From: Gammaproteobacteria bacterium
Lineage (GTDB): Bacteria; Pseudomonadota; Gammaproteobacteria; UWMA-0217
Length of the DNA: 5,756 bases
NCBI GenBank assembly: GCA_011330835.1
Contig: DRPO01000326.1
Location: 1 to 5,756, forward strand
Direction: 5' to 3'
The translations under genes and the position numbers were made by a program. The notes below the pieces were generated by a model. It saw nothing but the letters and a program-made list of their open reading frames with translations, was not told where the DNA came from and ran no database searches. Below, piece after piece: positions 1-5,568 of the stretch; within the stretch, counting starts at the first letter, position 1, and every line of letters starts with the position of its first letter.

Positions 1-541
1 CCGGATAGTCGAAGATGAGCGCGCCGAAGCGCTGCTTGGTGGACTGCTTGAGATCTTTCATCAAACTCTGGTAGCCCGGGTTGTAGGAAATGACGAGCTG
101 GAAGTCCGGATGGGCCTGGACCAGTTCTCCCTTCTTGTCGAGCGGCAGCGTGCGCCGGTGATCGGTTAGTGGATGGATTACCACCGTCGTATCCTGACGG
201 GCTTCCACCACTTCGTCGAGGTAACAGATGGCGCCGATGCGCGCCGCCGTGGTCAACGGCCCATCCTGCCATTGGGTGCCGTCGGCGTCGAGCAGGAATC
301 TTCCCACCAGATCCGAGGCGGTCATGTCCTCGTTGCAGGCGACGGTGATCAGCGGGCGGCCCAGTTTCCAGGCCATGTACTCGACGAAACGCGACTTGCC
401 GCAGCCGGTCGGCCCCTTGAGCATCATCGGCATGCGGGCGCCATAGGCTGCTTCGTAGAGCGCGATTTCGTCGCCGACCGACTCGTAGTAGGGTTCCGTA
501 TGGATCGCGTACTGTTGTGGATCGATGGTCGTTTCAGACAT
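1..541 (-). CDS. cbbQ: CbbQ, AAA+ (MoxR-type) RuBisCO activase subunit, 3'-truncated by window edge
   Basis: The gene reads leftward from an ATG at 539-541 and runs off the window, giving 180 residues. Family members are about 265-270 aa, so roughly the last third is missing. The Walker A P-loop GPTGCGKS is at residues 43-50. A Walker B-like CYLDEV follows at 106-111, and an SYNPGYQ segment typical of CbbQ/NorQ proteins lies at 152-158. CbbQ works with the von Willebrand-domain protein CbbO as an ATP-driven remodeller that removes inhibitory sugar phosphates from Form I RuBisCO (established for the family). A good Shine-Dalgarno (GAAAGG) sits just upstream of the ATG. It is 34 bp downstream of the 109-aa ORF in the same direction, so it is almost certainly cotranscribed with cbbLS. 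cbbO should follow outside the window. NorQ is the close paralogue, but the RuBisCO context settles the name. Confidence 0.95.
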   Translation of the reverse strand, partial: MSETTIDPQQYAIHTEPYYESVGDEIALYEAAYGARMPMMLKGPTGCGKSRFVEYMAWKLGRPLITVACNEDMTASDLVGRFLLDADGTQWQDGPLTTAARIGAICYLDEVVEARQDTTVVIHPLTDHRRTLPLDKKGELVQAHPDFQLVISYNPGYQSLMKDLKQSTKQRFGALIFDYP

Positions 542-575
542 GCGTTACCTTTCTTTCGTTATTCTGGCGTTTCGT

Positions 576-905
576 TCAGTCGTCTTCGTGGGCGGTTTCC
601 AGTTCCCCGCTCCAGCCCGAGGCCCGCGCCTTTTTCAGCGCGGCGCCGTGGATGGCCTGATGGCGTTCGAACAATTCCCTGGGCAACCGGCTGACCAGAC
701 AGCCATACTTGTCCCACTCGGCGTTGACGCGGTCGAGCAGCGCGTCGATGCGCGCAAGGTTCCAGCCCTCGCAGGTCTCCGTCTCCGGAATCAGGCCAAA
801 TACCCGGGCGTCGCGGACAAGTTTGCCAATGGTGGTCATGCCGCCATTTAGGTCTTTGTCCAAGCCGATGTAGGTGTCGGGTTTTGTCATGCGTGGTCTG
901 TTCAT
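576..905 (-). CDS. Small conserved-looking hypothetical protein between cbbS and cbbQ
   Basis: This 109-aa ORF lies in the operon between cbbS (73 bp upstream) and cbbQ (34 bp downstream). The position and direction, and the lack of a competing ORF, make it a real gene. I cannot name a family. The protein is soluble-looking and polar, with no signal peptide, membrane segment or metal-ligand cluster. It has a GGMTTIGKLVRDARVFGLIPE stretch, split here as GGMTTIGKLV (21-30) and RDARVFGLIPE (31-41). A likely helical part with ARIDALLDRVNAEWDKYG (51-68) and a basic ERHQAIHGAALKKARASGW segment (80-98) follow. A single Cys lies in TCEGW (44-48). The start is uncertain: ATG at 905 and an in-frame ATG at 890 (residue 6) both lack a clear Shine-Dalgarno. 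An accessory role in RuBisCO maturation or activation with CbbQ/CbbO is a guess from context only. Confidence 0.8.
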   Translation of the reverse strand: MNRPRMTKPDTYIGLDKDLNGGMTTIGKLVRDARVFGLIPETETCEGWNLARIDALLDRVNAEWDKYGCLVSRLPRELFERHQAIHGAALKKARASGWSGELETAHEDD

Positions 906-930
906 TGATGAGCCGGGGGAAGGTCGCCCG

Positions 931-959
931 CGCCCGGATTCGGTCGGGGAATCCGGGCG
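931..959 (-). promoter_or_regulatory. Perfect 11-bp hairpin between cbbS and the 109-aa ORF
   Basis: Positions 931-941 (CGCCCGGATTC) are perfectly complementary to 949-959 (GAATCCGGGCG) around a 7-nt loop. After one mismatch (930/960), three more G-C pairs extend the stem at its base. No T-run follows on the minus strand, so it is not a canonical intrinsic terminator. It lies just after the cbbS stop and may be a processing, stabilising or partial-attenuation element that keeps cbbLS mRNA in excess over the downstream activase genes. The structure is seen; the role is inferred. Confidence 0.6.
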
Positions 960-978
960 GGGGTGCCGAGGCCTCGGG

Positions 979-1326
979 TCAGACTGGCTGTCCGTGGTAG
1001 ATCACCATGGCCGCGCCGGCCGACTGGGCGTAGTTGTCGAAACCGAGCAGTCGCACATGGTTGTTCGGGTGCGCCTTGTGACAGGCCTCGACTTCCTCGA
1101 GGATGGCGTCGACATCGGTTTCGCCGAACATGGGCAGTTTCCACATATACCAGTAGTGGCCGCCGGCGTTTTCCGGCTCGGTGTGTTCGATGCCGGGGTT
1201 CCAGCCCTTGCTGACGATGTATTCGATCTGCTTGCGAATTTCTTCCTGACTCATGGGTTCGAGATAGGAAAAGGTTTCAAACTTGCGGCTCGAAGGATCG
1301 GCCAGGCTTGATTGATAGTCTTGCAT
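979..1326 (-). CDS. cbbS: RuBisCO small subunit, Form IA
   Basis: This 115-aa protein is the normal length for a proteobacterial Form IA small subunit. It starts at the ATG at 1324-1326, with GGGAGACC as the ribosome binding site. Landmarks are KFETFSYLEPM (15-25), IEYIVSKGWNPGIEH (34-48), YWYMWKLPMFGETD (58-71) and HVRLLGFDNYAQS (90-102), all characteristic of the family. Eight copies cap the eight large subunits in the L8S8 holoenzyme in the cytoplasm and support carboxylation activity. It follows cbbL by 76 bp in the same direction, and the gap contains a strong hairpin. It has no carboxysomal neighbours and no N-terminal extension of the kind found in some other RuBisCO forms. Confidence 0.98.
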   Translation of the reverse strand: MQDYQSSLADPSSRKFETFSYLEPMSQEEIRKQIEYIVSKGWNPGIEHTEPENAGGHYWYMWKLPMFGETDVDAILEEVEACHKAHPNNHVRLLGFDNYAQSAGAAMVIYHGQPV

Positions 1327-1359
1327 AATGGTCTCCCGATAGATTCGTGAATGGGGCGG

Positions 1360-1391
1360 GATCGGCGGCGCGTGGAGGCGCGACGCCGATC
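1360..1391 (-). promoter_or_regulatory. Hairpin in the cbbL-cbbS intercistronic gap
   Basis: Bases 1360-1367 (GATCGGCG) pair with 1384-1391, then one G/A mismatch, then 1369-1372 (CGCG) pair with 1379-1382 around a 6-nt loop. That makes 12 base pairs in a 32-nt span, lying between the cbbL stop (1403) and the cbbS ribosome binding site. There is no T-tract, so read-through into cbbS is expected. Such a stem could protect the 3' end of cbbL mRNA or tune the cbbL:cbbS ratio (inference). Confidence 0.6.
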
Positions 1392-1402
1392 AGGTCGCTG
1401 GC

Positions 1403-2821
1403 TTACTTGTGCGCAACGTCCAGCTTGTCGACGGTGTCGAACTCGAACTTGATTTCCTTCCAGGTCTCCATGGCCGCGGCCAGTTCGGGACTGTGCTTGG
1501 CGGCTTGAGTGAGGATATCCTTGCCCTCCTTTTCGAGTTCGCGGCCTTCGTTGCGAGCCTTGACGCAGGCTTCCACGGCCACCCGGTTGGCGGCCGCGCC
1601 GGCGGCGTTGCCCCAGGGGTGCCCAAGGGTGCCCCCGCCAAACTGAAGCACTGAATCGTCTCCGAAAATGCTGACCAGCGCCGGCATGTGCCAGACATGT
1701 ATGCCGCCGGAGGCAACCGGAAAGACCCCCGGCATGGCGCCCCAGTCTTGATCGAAGAAGATGCCGCGCGATCGGTCTTCCTTGATGTAGGAGTCGCGCA
1801 TGAGATCGATCCAGCCCAGCGTGGCGTCGCGATCGCCTTCCAGCTTGCCGACGACGGTGCCGGAATGGAGGTGGTCGCCGCCAGACAGGCGCAGAATCTT
1901 GGTCAGCACCCGGAAATGGATGCCGTGGTGCGGGTTGCGGTCGAGCACCGCGTGCATGGCGCGGTGGATGTGGAGCAACATCCCGTTTTCCTGACACCAT
2001 TGCGCCAACTGCGTATTGGCGGCCCAGCCGCCGGTGATGTAGTCGTGCATGATGATCGGCGCGCCGATCTCTTTCGCATATTCGGCGCGCTCCATCATCT
2101 GGTCGGCGGTGGGCGCGGTGACGTTCAGATAGTGACCCTTGCGCTCGCCGGTTTCCGCCTCCGCCTTCTGGATGGCTTCCATGACAAAGTCGAAACGGTG
2201 ACGCCAGCGCATGAAGGGTTGCGAATTGACGTTCTCGTCATCCTTTGTGAAATCGAGACCACCTCGCAAACCTTCGTAGCAGGCGCGGCCATAGTTCTTG
2301 GCGGACAATCCCAGCTTGGGCTTGATGGTGCAGCCCAGCAGCGGTCGACCGTATTTGTTGAGCAAGTCGCGCTCGACCTGAATGCCTTGCGGCGGGCCGT
2401 TACAGGTCATGACATAGGCGACCGGGAAGCGAACATCTTCCAGCCGAAGCGCGCGCAGGGCCTTGAATCCGAACACATTTCCAACCAGAGAGGTCATGAC
2501 GTTAACGACGGAGCCCTCCTCGAACAGGTCGATGGGGTAAGCGACAAACGCATAGAAACAGGTATCGTCTCCCGGCACGTCCTCGATCGCGTATGCGCGC
2601 CCCTTGTAGTAGTCCAGGTCGGTCAGCAGATCGGTCCACACTGTTGTCCAGGTGCCGGTGGATGATTCGGCGGCAACCGCGGCGGCGACTTCCTCGCGGG
2701 GAATGCCGTCCTGCGGGGTGACCTTGAAGCAGGCCAGGATGTCTGTGTCCTTCGGGGTATAGTTCGGATCCCAGTAGGTCTCGCGGTATTCTTTTACACC
2801 GGCATCGTATTTCTTAGCCAT
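1403..2821 (-). CDS. cbbL: RuBisCO large subunit, Form IA
   Basis: This 472-aa protein is full length and catalyses CO2 fixation onto ribulose-1,5-bisphosphate in the Calvin-Benson-Bassham cycle. Active-site residues match the spinach enzyme with an offset of 8. Glu52, Thr57/Trp58 and Asn115 are in the N-domain. Lys167 and Lys169 lie in TIKPKLG. The carbamylated Lys193 with Mg ligands Asp195 and Glu196 is in GGLDFTKDDEN. His284, Arg287 and His290 lie in LLHIHRAMH, His319 in GDHLHSG, and the loop-6 Lys326 in GKLEG. All are present, so the enzyme should be active. The start ATG at 2819-2821 has a GAGAGGA ribosome binding site. The N-terminus (MAKKYDAGVKEYRETYW) and the downstream cbbQ indicate Form IA of the non-carboxysomal 'IAq' type. 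The gene is divergent from cbbR and presumably activated by it. Confidence 0.99.
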   Translation of the reverse strand: MAKKYDAGVKEYRETYWDPNYTPKDTDILACFKVTPQDGIPREEVAAAVAAESSTGTWTTVWTDLLTDLDYYKGRAYAIEDVPGDDTCFYAFVAYPIDLFEEGSVVNVMTSLVGNVFGFKALRALRLEDVRFPVAYVMTCNGPPQGIQVERDLLNKYGRPLLGCTIKPKLGLSAKNYGRACYEGLRGGLDFTKDDENVNSQPFMRWRHRFDFVMEAIQKAEAETGERKGHYLNVTAPTADQMMERAEYAKEIGAPIIMHDYITGGWAANTQLAQWCQENGMLLHIHRAMHAVLDRNPHHGIHFRVLTKILRLSGGDHLHSGTVVGKLEGDRDATLGWIDLMRDSYIKEDRSRGIFFDQDWGAMPGVFPVASGGIHVWHMPALVSIFGDDSVLQFGGGTLGHPWGNAAGAAANRVAVEACVKARNEGRELEKEGKDILTQAAKHSPELAAAMETWKEIKFEFDTVDKLDVAHK

Positions 2822-2951
2822 GTATAGCGTCCTCTCGTTGACTTCGTTCGGTTGGAGAAATGAAACGGATTCCCTTTGAAACCGGGCGGACGGTCACGCC
2901 GGGGCGCCAGGTTTTGATCAATCGGGGTAGCCCGTGTCATTGGAGAAGGGG

Positions 2952-2981
2952 ACTATATAATCATGTTTCTATTTATGGTAA
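2952..2981 (-). promoter_or_regulatory. Putative sigma70-type promoter of the cbbL operon
   Basis: Read on the minus strand, TTACCA (2981-2976, 4/6 to TTGACA) is followed by an 18-bp spacer and TATAGT (2957-2952, 5/6 to TATAAT). Transcription would start near 2945, giving a leader of about 125 nt before cbbL. The hexamers lie in the AT-rich block shared with the cbbR control region. The weak -35 fits an activator-dependent promoter, but the assignment rests on pattern only. Confidence 0.4.
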
Positions 2982-2998
2982 TTATCTTTTGATATAAT
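2957..2998. promoter_or_regulatory. Candidate CbbR operator region (AT-rich dyads)
   Basis: The cbbL-cbbR gap contains overlapping inverted repeats in AT-rich DNA: ATAAT (2957-2961) with ATTAT (2981-2985), and the same ATTAT with ATAAT (2994-2998). T-N11-A spacings typical of LysR-type sites occur here, for example T2985 to A2997. CbbR proteins normally bind between divergent cbbR and cbb genes. In DNA this AT-rich such matches occur easily by chance, so the exact sites are uncertain. Confidence 0.35.
2993..2998 (+). promoter_or_regulatory. Putative -10 element of cbbR
   Basis: A perfect TATAAT lies 36 bp before the proposed GTG start of cbbR, predicting a leader of about 30 nt. No good -35 hexamer is found 16-18 bp upstream. 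The hexamer overlaps the candidate CbbR-binding dyad, which would fit negative autoregulation, common in LysR-type genes. Confidence 0.4.
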
Positions 2999-3034
2999 AT
3001 TCATTTACTTTTGTATATCTTTTGGGGGGTGGCC

Positions 3035-3946
3035 GTGCATCTCACGTTACAGCAGCTCAAGCTCTTTGATTCCGTTGCGCGCAACGCCGGCTACACCCTG
3101 GCCGCCCGCGAACTTCACCTGACCCAGCCGGCGGTGTCGATACAAATCAAGCGCCTGGAAGAGCAACTGGGGCTGGCTTTGTTCGAAAGGGTGGGCAAGA
3201 AGATCCTGCTTACGCAGGCGGGCAAGGTGGTTCACGAATCGACCCTGGCCATACTGGAAAAACTGTCCGAGATGGCCAACGTCGTCGAGCAGATCAAGGG
3301 CGACGTGAAAGGGCCGCTGCAGCTGGCGGTGGTGACCACCACCAAGTATTTCCTTCCCCATCTGATTGGCGAGTTTCTGCAATGTTACCCGGATGTCGAG
3401 CCCCGGCTCAGATTTACCAACCGGGAACGCGTCGTCGAGCGTCTCGACGCCAATCTGGATGATTTCGTCATCATGGGTCAGTTGCCGCCGAACCGGAATC
3501 TGGTCAGTCACCCGTTTCTTGAGAATGTTCTGGTCCCGGTCGCCCGGCCGGATCACCCCCTGGCGAAACGGAAAGGCGTTTCACTCCAGGAATTGGCCGC
3601 GCAGCGGTTTCTGCACCGCGAGCAGGGTTCCGGCACGCGGATGCGCTTAGAACAACTGCTGCAGGACAATGGCCTGGAGGCGACGCCCTACATGGAGCTG
3701 GGCAGCATGGAAGCCGTCAAGCAGGGCGTCATGGCGGGGTTGGGCGTCGCGGTGTTGTCTCTCCACGCCTTGCGTCTGGAGCTGGAGACGGGAAGGCTGT
3801 CCGTGTTGGATGTCGAAGGGTTTCCACTCAAGCGACAGTGGTATCTTGTCCATCAAAAGGGCAAAGCGCTCTCGCTAACCGCTCAGACCTTTCTGGAGTT
3901 TATCCTGTCCGGCTCGGCGCAATATGCTTCTCGCGCCCAGGAATAG
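3035..3946 (+). CDS. cbbR: CbbR, LysR-type regulator of the CO2-fixation operon
   Basis: The protein is 303 aa from a GTG at 3035, the usual length for CbbR. This start is chosen because the protein then begins HLTLQQLKLF like known CbbRs, and a G6 Shine-Dalgarno-like run (3024-3029) lies 5 nt upstream. An earlier in-frame TTG (3011) would add 8 unsupported residues. The N-terminal winged helix-turn-helix spans about residues 4-62, with YTLAARELHLTQPAVSIQIK (20-39) as the DNA-reading part. The remainder is the periplasmic-binding-like effector domain (about 90-295), which in CbbRs senses metabolites such as NADPH, RuBP or PEP. It is transcribed divergently from cbbL and likely activates it. 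The last seven codons and the stop are made of a 23-nt repeat unit (3923-3945) related to the adjacent inverted-repeat element. Confidence 0.95.
   Translation: MHLTLQQLKLFDSVARNAGYTLAARELHLTQPAVSIQIKRLEEQLGLALFERVGKKILLTQAGKVVHESTLAILEKLSEMANVVEQIKGDVKGPLQLAVVTTTKYFLPHLIGEFLQCYPDVEPRLRFTNRERVVERLDANLDDFVIMGQLPPNRNLVSHPFLENVLVPVARPDHPLAKRKGVSLQELAAQRFLHREQGSGTRMRLEQLLQDNGLEATPYMELGSMEAVKQGVMAGLGVAVLSLHALRLELETGRLSVLDVEGFPLKRQWYLVHQKGKALSLTAQTFLEFILSGSAQYASRAQE
3923..3945. repeat. Extra outer repeat unit overlapping the cbbR 3' end
   Basis: This 23-nt unit (TATGCTTCTCG then CGCCCAGGAATA) is closely related to the arm unit at 3968-3990 and matches 21 of 23 bases of the unit at 5590-5612. It lies within cbbR, encodes Tyr-Ala-Ser-Arg-Ala-Gln-Glu and gives the first two bases of the TAG stop. 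It sits outside the paired arms of copy A, separated from the left arm by a 22-nt spacer. Confidence 0.75.
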
Positions 3947-3965
3947 CTTCGCGCGGGGCGCGAAG
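3947..3965. terminator. Short GC-rich hairpin after the cbbR stop (possible terminator)
   Basis: CTTCGCGC (3947-3954) and GCGCGAAG (3958-3965) form a perfect 8-bp stem with a GGG loop, beginning at the base after the cbbR stop codon. No T-run follows in either direction, so it is at best an atypical terminator, perhaps a mRNA 3'-end stabiliser. A competing stem pairs TCGCGCCC (3931-3938) with GGGCGCGA (3956-3963). Confidence 0.4.
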
Positions 3966-3967
3966 AG

Positions 3968-4132
3968 TATACCTCTCGCGACCAGGAATACCCCATTCAG
4001 GCCGCGCATCTTTTCGCCGATAGTTGCGTTGTAAAAACTTGACGTAGCGCCACTATGCCTGCGTTTTTACGCCTTGCTCTCGACGAAAACCTACGCACCC
4101 TGAACGGGGTATTCCTGGTCGCGAGAGGTATA
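3968..4132. repeat. Inverted-repeat element, copy A (MITE-like long hairpin)
   Basis: This 165-bp element has 34-bp terminal inverted repeats. The left arm (3968-4001) matches the reverse complement of the right arm (4099-4132) at 33 of 34 positions. The ends read TATACC...GGTATA, which could include a TA target duplication. An inner stem pairs GTAAAAAC with GTTTTTAC around CGTAG/CTATG. A further partial stem (TTTTCGCCGA with TCGACGAAAA) lies between the inner and outer stems. There is no ORF of its own and no transposase. It fills the gap between the convergent 3' ends of cbbR and the aminotransferase gene, where the long stem could act as a bidirectional terminator. A second copy lies at 5569-5754 in the same orientation. 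It may be a non-autonomous transposable element or a dispersed structured repeat. Confidence 0.85.
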
Positions 4133-4160
4133 AAATCTCCTGCTCCGGCCCCATTCGCTG

Positions 4161-5033
4161 TCAGCGAGAGGAGCAATACCGCGCGACATACGCTCTGAAG
4201 GCATCTTGAAGTCGCCGGAACGCCGGGCCGGGACACTCGGGCAGCGCTCGGTTGTCGACGTGCTTCACCGGGATCATTTCGGCCCCGGTTCCGGTGAGGA
4301 AACACTCATCGGCGGTGTAGAGATCATAGGGGGCCAGCGATCGCTCCACGGCTTCGATGCGCACGCTGTTCGCTAGGTCTAGCAGCAATTGCCGGGTGAT
4401 CCCCGCGAGCGCGCCATCGGTGACGGGCGGCGTGAGCAAAACGTCATCGCGGACGATAAAGACGTTTTCCGCCGAGCCTTCGGTCACCATCCCTTGCGCG
4501 TTCAGCAACAGGGCTTCGTCGGCTCCCGCCTGGTTGGCCTCGATCCTGGCCAGAATGTGATTGAGGTAGTTCAGGCTCTTGATGCGTGGGTCCACCCCAT
4601 CGGGCGGCAATCGCCGCGTTGCCGCGATAACAAGATTTGCTCCGCGTTGAATCGTTTCCGGGGACGCAAGCCGCAGTCCGGACGCGATCACGATCAAGCG
4701 TGGTTGTTTACACAGTGATGGATCGATACCCAGGGGGCCTTCGCCCCGAGTGATGATCAGGCGGATGTAGCCTTCGGATCGATCCTGGGCGGCAATCACC
4801 TCGGCGATGATCTCCCGCAGTTCCCGTCGGGACCACGGGCAGGCGAGGGCGATGCATCGCGCCGAATCCTCGAGCCGTCTCAGGTGCTCATCGAGCATGA
4901 AAGCGACGCGGTTGTAAAACCGTATGCCTTCGAAAACGCCGTCGCCATAGAGCAACCCGTGGTCGAGAACCGGGATTCTCGCTTCGGCCAATGGCCGTAT
5001 CTCGCCATCCAGCCAGCAAACGCCATCGAACAT
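4161..5033 (-). CDS. Fold-type IV PLP aminotransferase, branched-chain (IlvE)-like
   Basis: The protein is 290 aa from an ATG at 5031-5033 with a GGTGG ribosome binding site. The ORF extends upstream to a TTG at 5054, but that start lies inside an operator-like repeat and is unlikely. Family marks are MFDGVCWLDG (1-10), LDHGLLYGDGVFEGIRFY (23-40), the PLP Schiff-base Lys152 in RIKSLNYLNH (150-159), the cofactor-binding Glu185 in TEGSAENVFIV (184-194) and LTGTGAEMIPV (246-256). The last motif favours branched-chain aminotransferase over D-amino-acid aminotransferase or aminodeoxychorismate lyase, which share the fold. It would move amino groups between Val/Leu/Ile and 2-oxoglutarate in the cytoplasm, but substrate is not certain. 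It is divergent from a marR gene whose likely operators overlap its promoter, so it is probably repressor-controlled rather than a housekeeping ilvE. Confidence 0.9.
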   Translation of the reverse strand: MFDGVCWLDGEIRPLAEARIPVLDHGLLYGDGVFEGIRFYNRVAFMLDEHLRRLEDSARCIALACPWSRRELREIIAEVIAAQDRSEGYIRLIITRGEGPLGIDPSLCKQPRLIVIASGLRLASPETIQRGANLVIAATRRLPPDGVDPRIKSLNYLNHILARIEANQAGADEALLLNAQGMVTEGSAENVFIVRDDVLLTPPVTDGALAGITRQLLLDLANSVRIEAVERSLAPYDLYTADECFLTGTGAEMIPVKHVDNRALPECPGPAFRRLQDAFRAYVARYCSSR

Positions 5034-5048
5034 GATCAGCCACCATAA

Positions 5049-5065
5049 GGTCAATGTTATTGACC
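5049..5065. promoter_or_regulatory. Probable MarR operator 1
   Basis: GGTCAAT-GTT-ATTGACC is a perfect 7-bp inverted repeat with a 3-bp spacer, the size and shape of a MarR-dimer site. It lies between the aminotransferase promoter and its start codon, at about the predicted transcription start. Bound repressor would therefore block that gene. A second site of identical layout lies 47 bp away, centre to centre. Confidence 0.7.
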
Positions 5066-5071
5066 TGTATG

Positions 5072-5101
5072 ATCATGCCGCGAGCGCGGCTATAATGTCA
5101 A
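5072..5101 (-). promoter_or_regulatory. Putative promoter of the aminotransferase gene
   Basis: On the minus strand a consensus TTGACA (5101-5096) is followed by an 18-bp spacer and CATGAT (5077-5072, 4/6 to TATAAT), predicting a start near 5065. The -35 overlaps operator 2 and the start point falls at the edge of operator 1, so both sites could repress it. The spacer holds a GC-rich dyad, GCCGCG-AG-CGCGGC (5077-5090). Confidence 0.5.
5091..5096 (+). promoter_or_regulatory. Putative -10 element of marR (leaderless transcript)
   Basis: A consensus TATAAT ends 6 bp before the marR ATG at 5103, so transcription would begin at or next to the A of the start codon. No Shine-Dalgarno precedes the ATG, in keeping with a leaderless mRNA. 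The -35 region is poor (TATGAT at 5068-5073). Confidence 0.5.
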
Positions 5102-5112
5102 TATGGTTGACC
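5096..5112. promoter_or_regulatory. Probable MarR operator 2, centred on the marR start codon
   Basis: TGTCAAT-ATG-GTTGACC has the same 7-3-7 layout as operator 1, with five perfectly complementary base pairs per half (GTCAA/TTGAC). Its 3-bp centre is the marR ATG itself (5103-5105), and it also covers the -35 of the aminotransferase promoter. Binding would repress marR at its own start point. Confidence 0.65.
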
Positions 5113-5558
5113 AAAAAAAGTTGCCGGAAGACGCTCAACAACGGCTCAACGAGGCGCTGGAAGGACTGTATTTCGGATTTCGGGCGATCACCGCCCAGCC
5201 GGACGCCCGATTGTCTGAACTGGGGTACTCCCGCGTTCATCACCGCATTCTCTACTTCGTCGGCAGAAATAGCGGTTGTAGCATCAATGAACTCCTCGCG
5301 ATCATGCGAGTCAGCAAGCAGTACCTGCATGGCCCGCTGAAGAAGCTGATCGATGATGACTACATCGCCGTCAAGCGGGACCCAGGCGATCGGCGCGTCA
5401 AGCGCCTCCGGCTCACATCTCGGGGGCGACGACTGGAAGATGCCTTGACCGGCGAGCAACGCCGCCAGCTCAAGGCGGTTTTCGAGGAGGCCGGGCCACG
5501 GGCGGAAACGGGATGGCGCGAGGTCATGGCGCTACTGGCGAGGAGTCGGGATGAATAG
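5103..5558 (+). CDS. MarR-family transcriptional repressor
   Basis: This 151-aa protein has the usual MarR length and plan: an N-terminal dimerisation helix, a winged helix-turn-helix and a C-terminal dimerisation helix. The DNA-binding part runs about from GYSRVHHRILYFVGR (41-55) through NELLAIMRVSKQYLHGPLKK (62-81). The wing DPGDRRVKRLRLTSRG (93-108) carries the family's conserved Asp-Arg pattern. MarR proteins bind short palindromes as dimers and are released by small ligands or oxidation. The only early start is the ATG at 5103, without a Shine-Dalgarno and directly at the predicted transcription start. It is divergent from the aminotransferase gene, which is its likely target along with itself. 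The ligand is unknown. One Cys (residue 59) lies just before the helix-turn-helix. Copy B of the repeat follows 10 bp after its stop codon. Confidence 0.9.
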   Translation: MVDQKKLPEDAQQRLNEALEGLYFGFRAITAQPDARLSELGYSRVHHRILYFVGRNSGCSINELLAIMRVSKQYLHGPLKKLIDDDYIAVKRDPGDRRVKRLRLTSRGRRLEDALTGEQRRQLKAVFEEAGPRAETGWREVMALLARSRDE

Positions 5559-5568
5559 CGTGGCTTAG

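Noticed and set aside
173..694. 173-aa open frame on the plus strand
   Set aside because: It lies antisense across cbbQ and the 109-aa ORF, with low-complexity Arg/Pro-rich translation typical of a shadow frame.
1688..2665. 325-aa open frame on the plus strand opposite cbbL
   Set aside because: It is antisense to the unambiguous cbbL coding sequence. It has no recognisable domain and is explained by GC-rich codon bias of the real gene.
1..2821. Carboxysome operon
   Set aside because: No csoS2 or shell-protein gene follows cbbS. The downstream gene is cbbQ, as in the non-carboxysomal arrangement, though genes outside the window cannot be seen.
3011..3034. Upstream TTG start for cbbR
   Set aside because: It adds eight residues (MYIFWGVA) unlike CbbR N-termini. 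The GTG at 3035 has a G-rich ribosome binding site and the expected HLTLQQL beginning.
3997..4305. 102-aa open frame on the minus strand through repeat copy A
   Set aside because: It spans the noncoding inverted repeat and the aminotransferase 3' end in another frame, with no coding signature.
5034..5054. Upstream TTG start for the aminotransferase
   Set aside because: It lies in the operator-like palindrome. The ATG at 5033 has a GGTGG site and gives the standard MFDG N-terminus.
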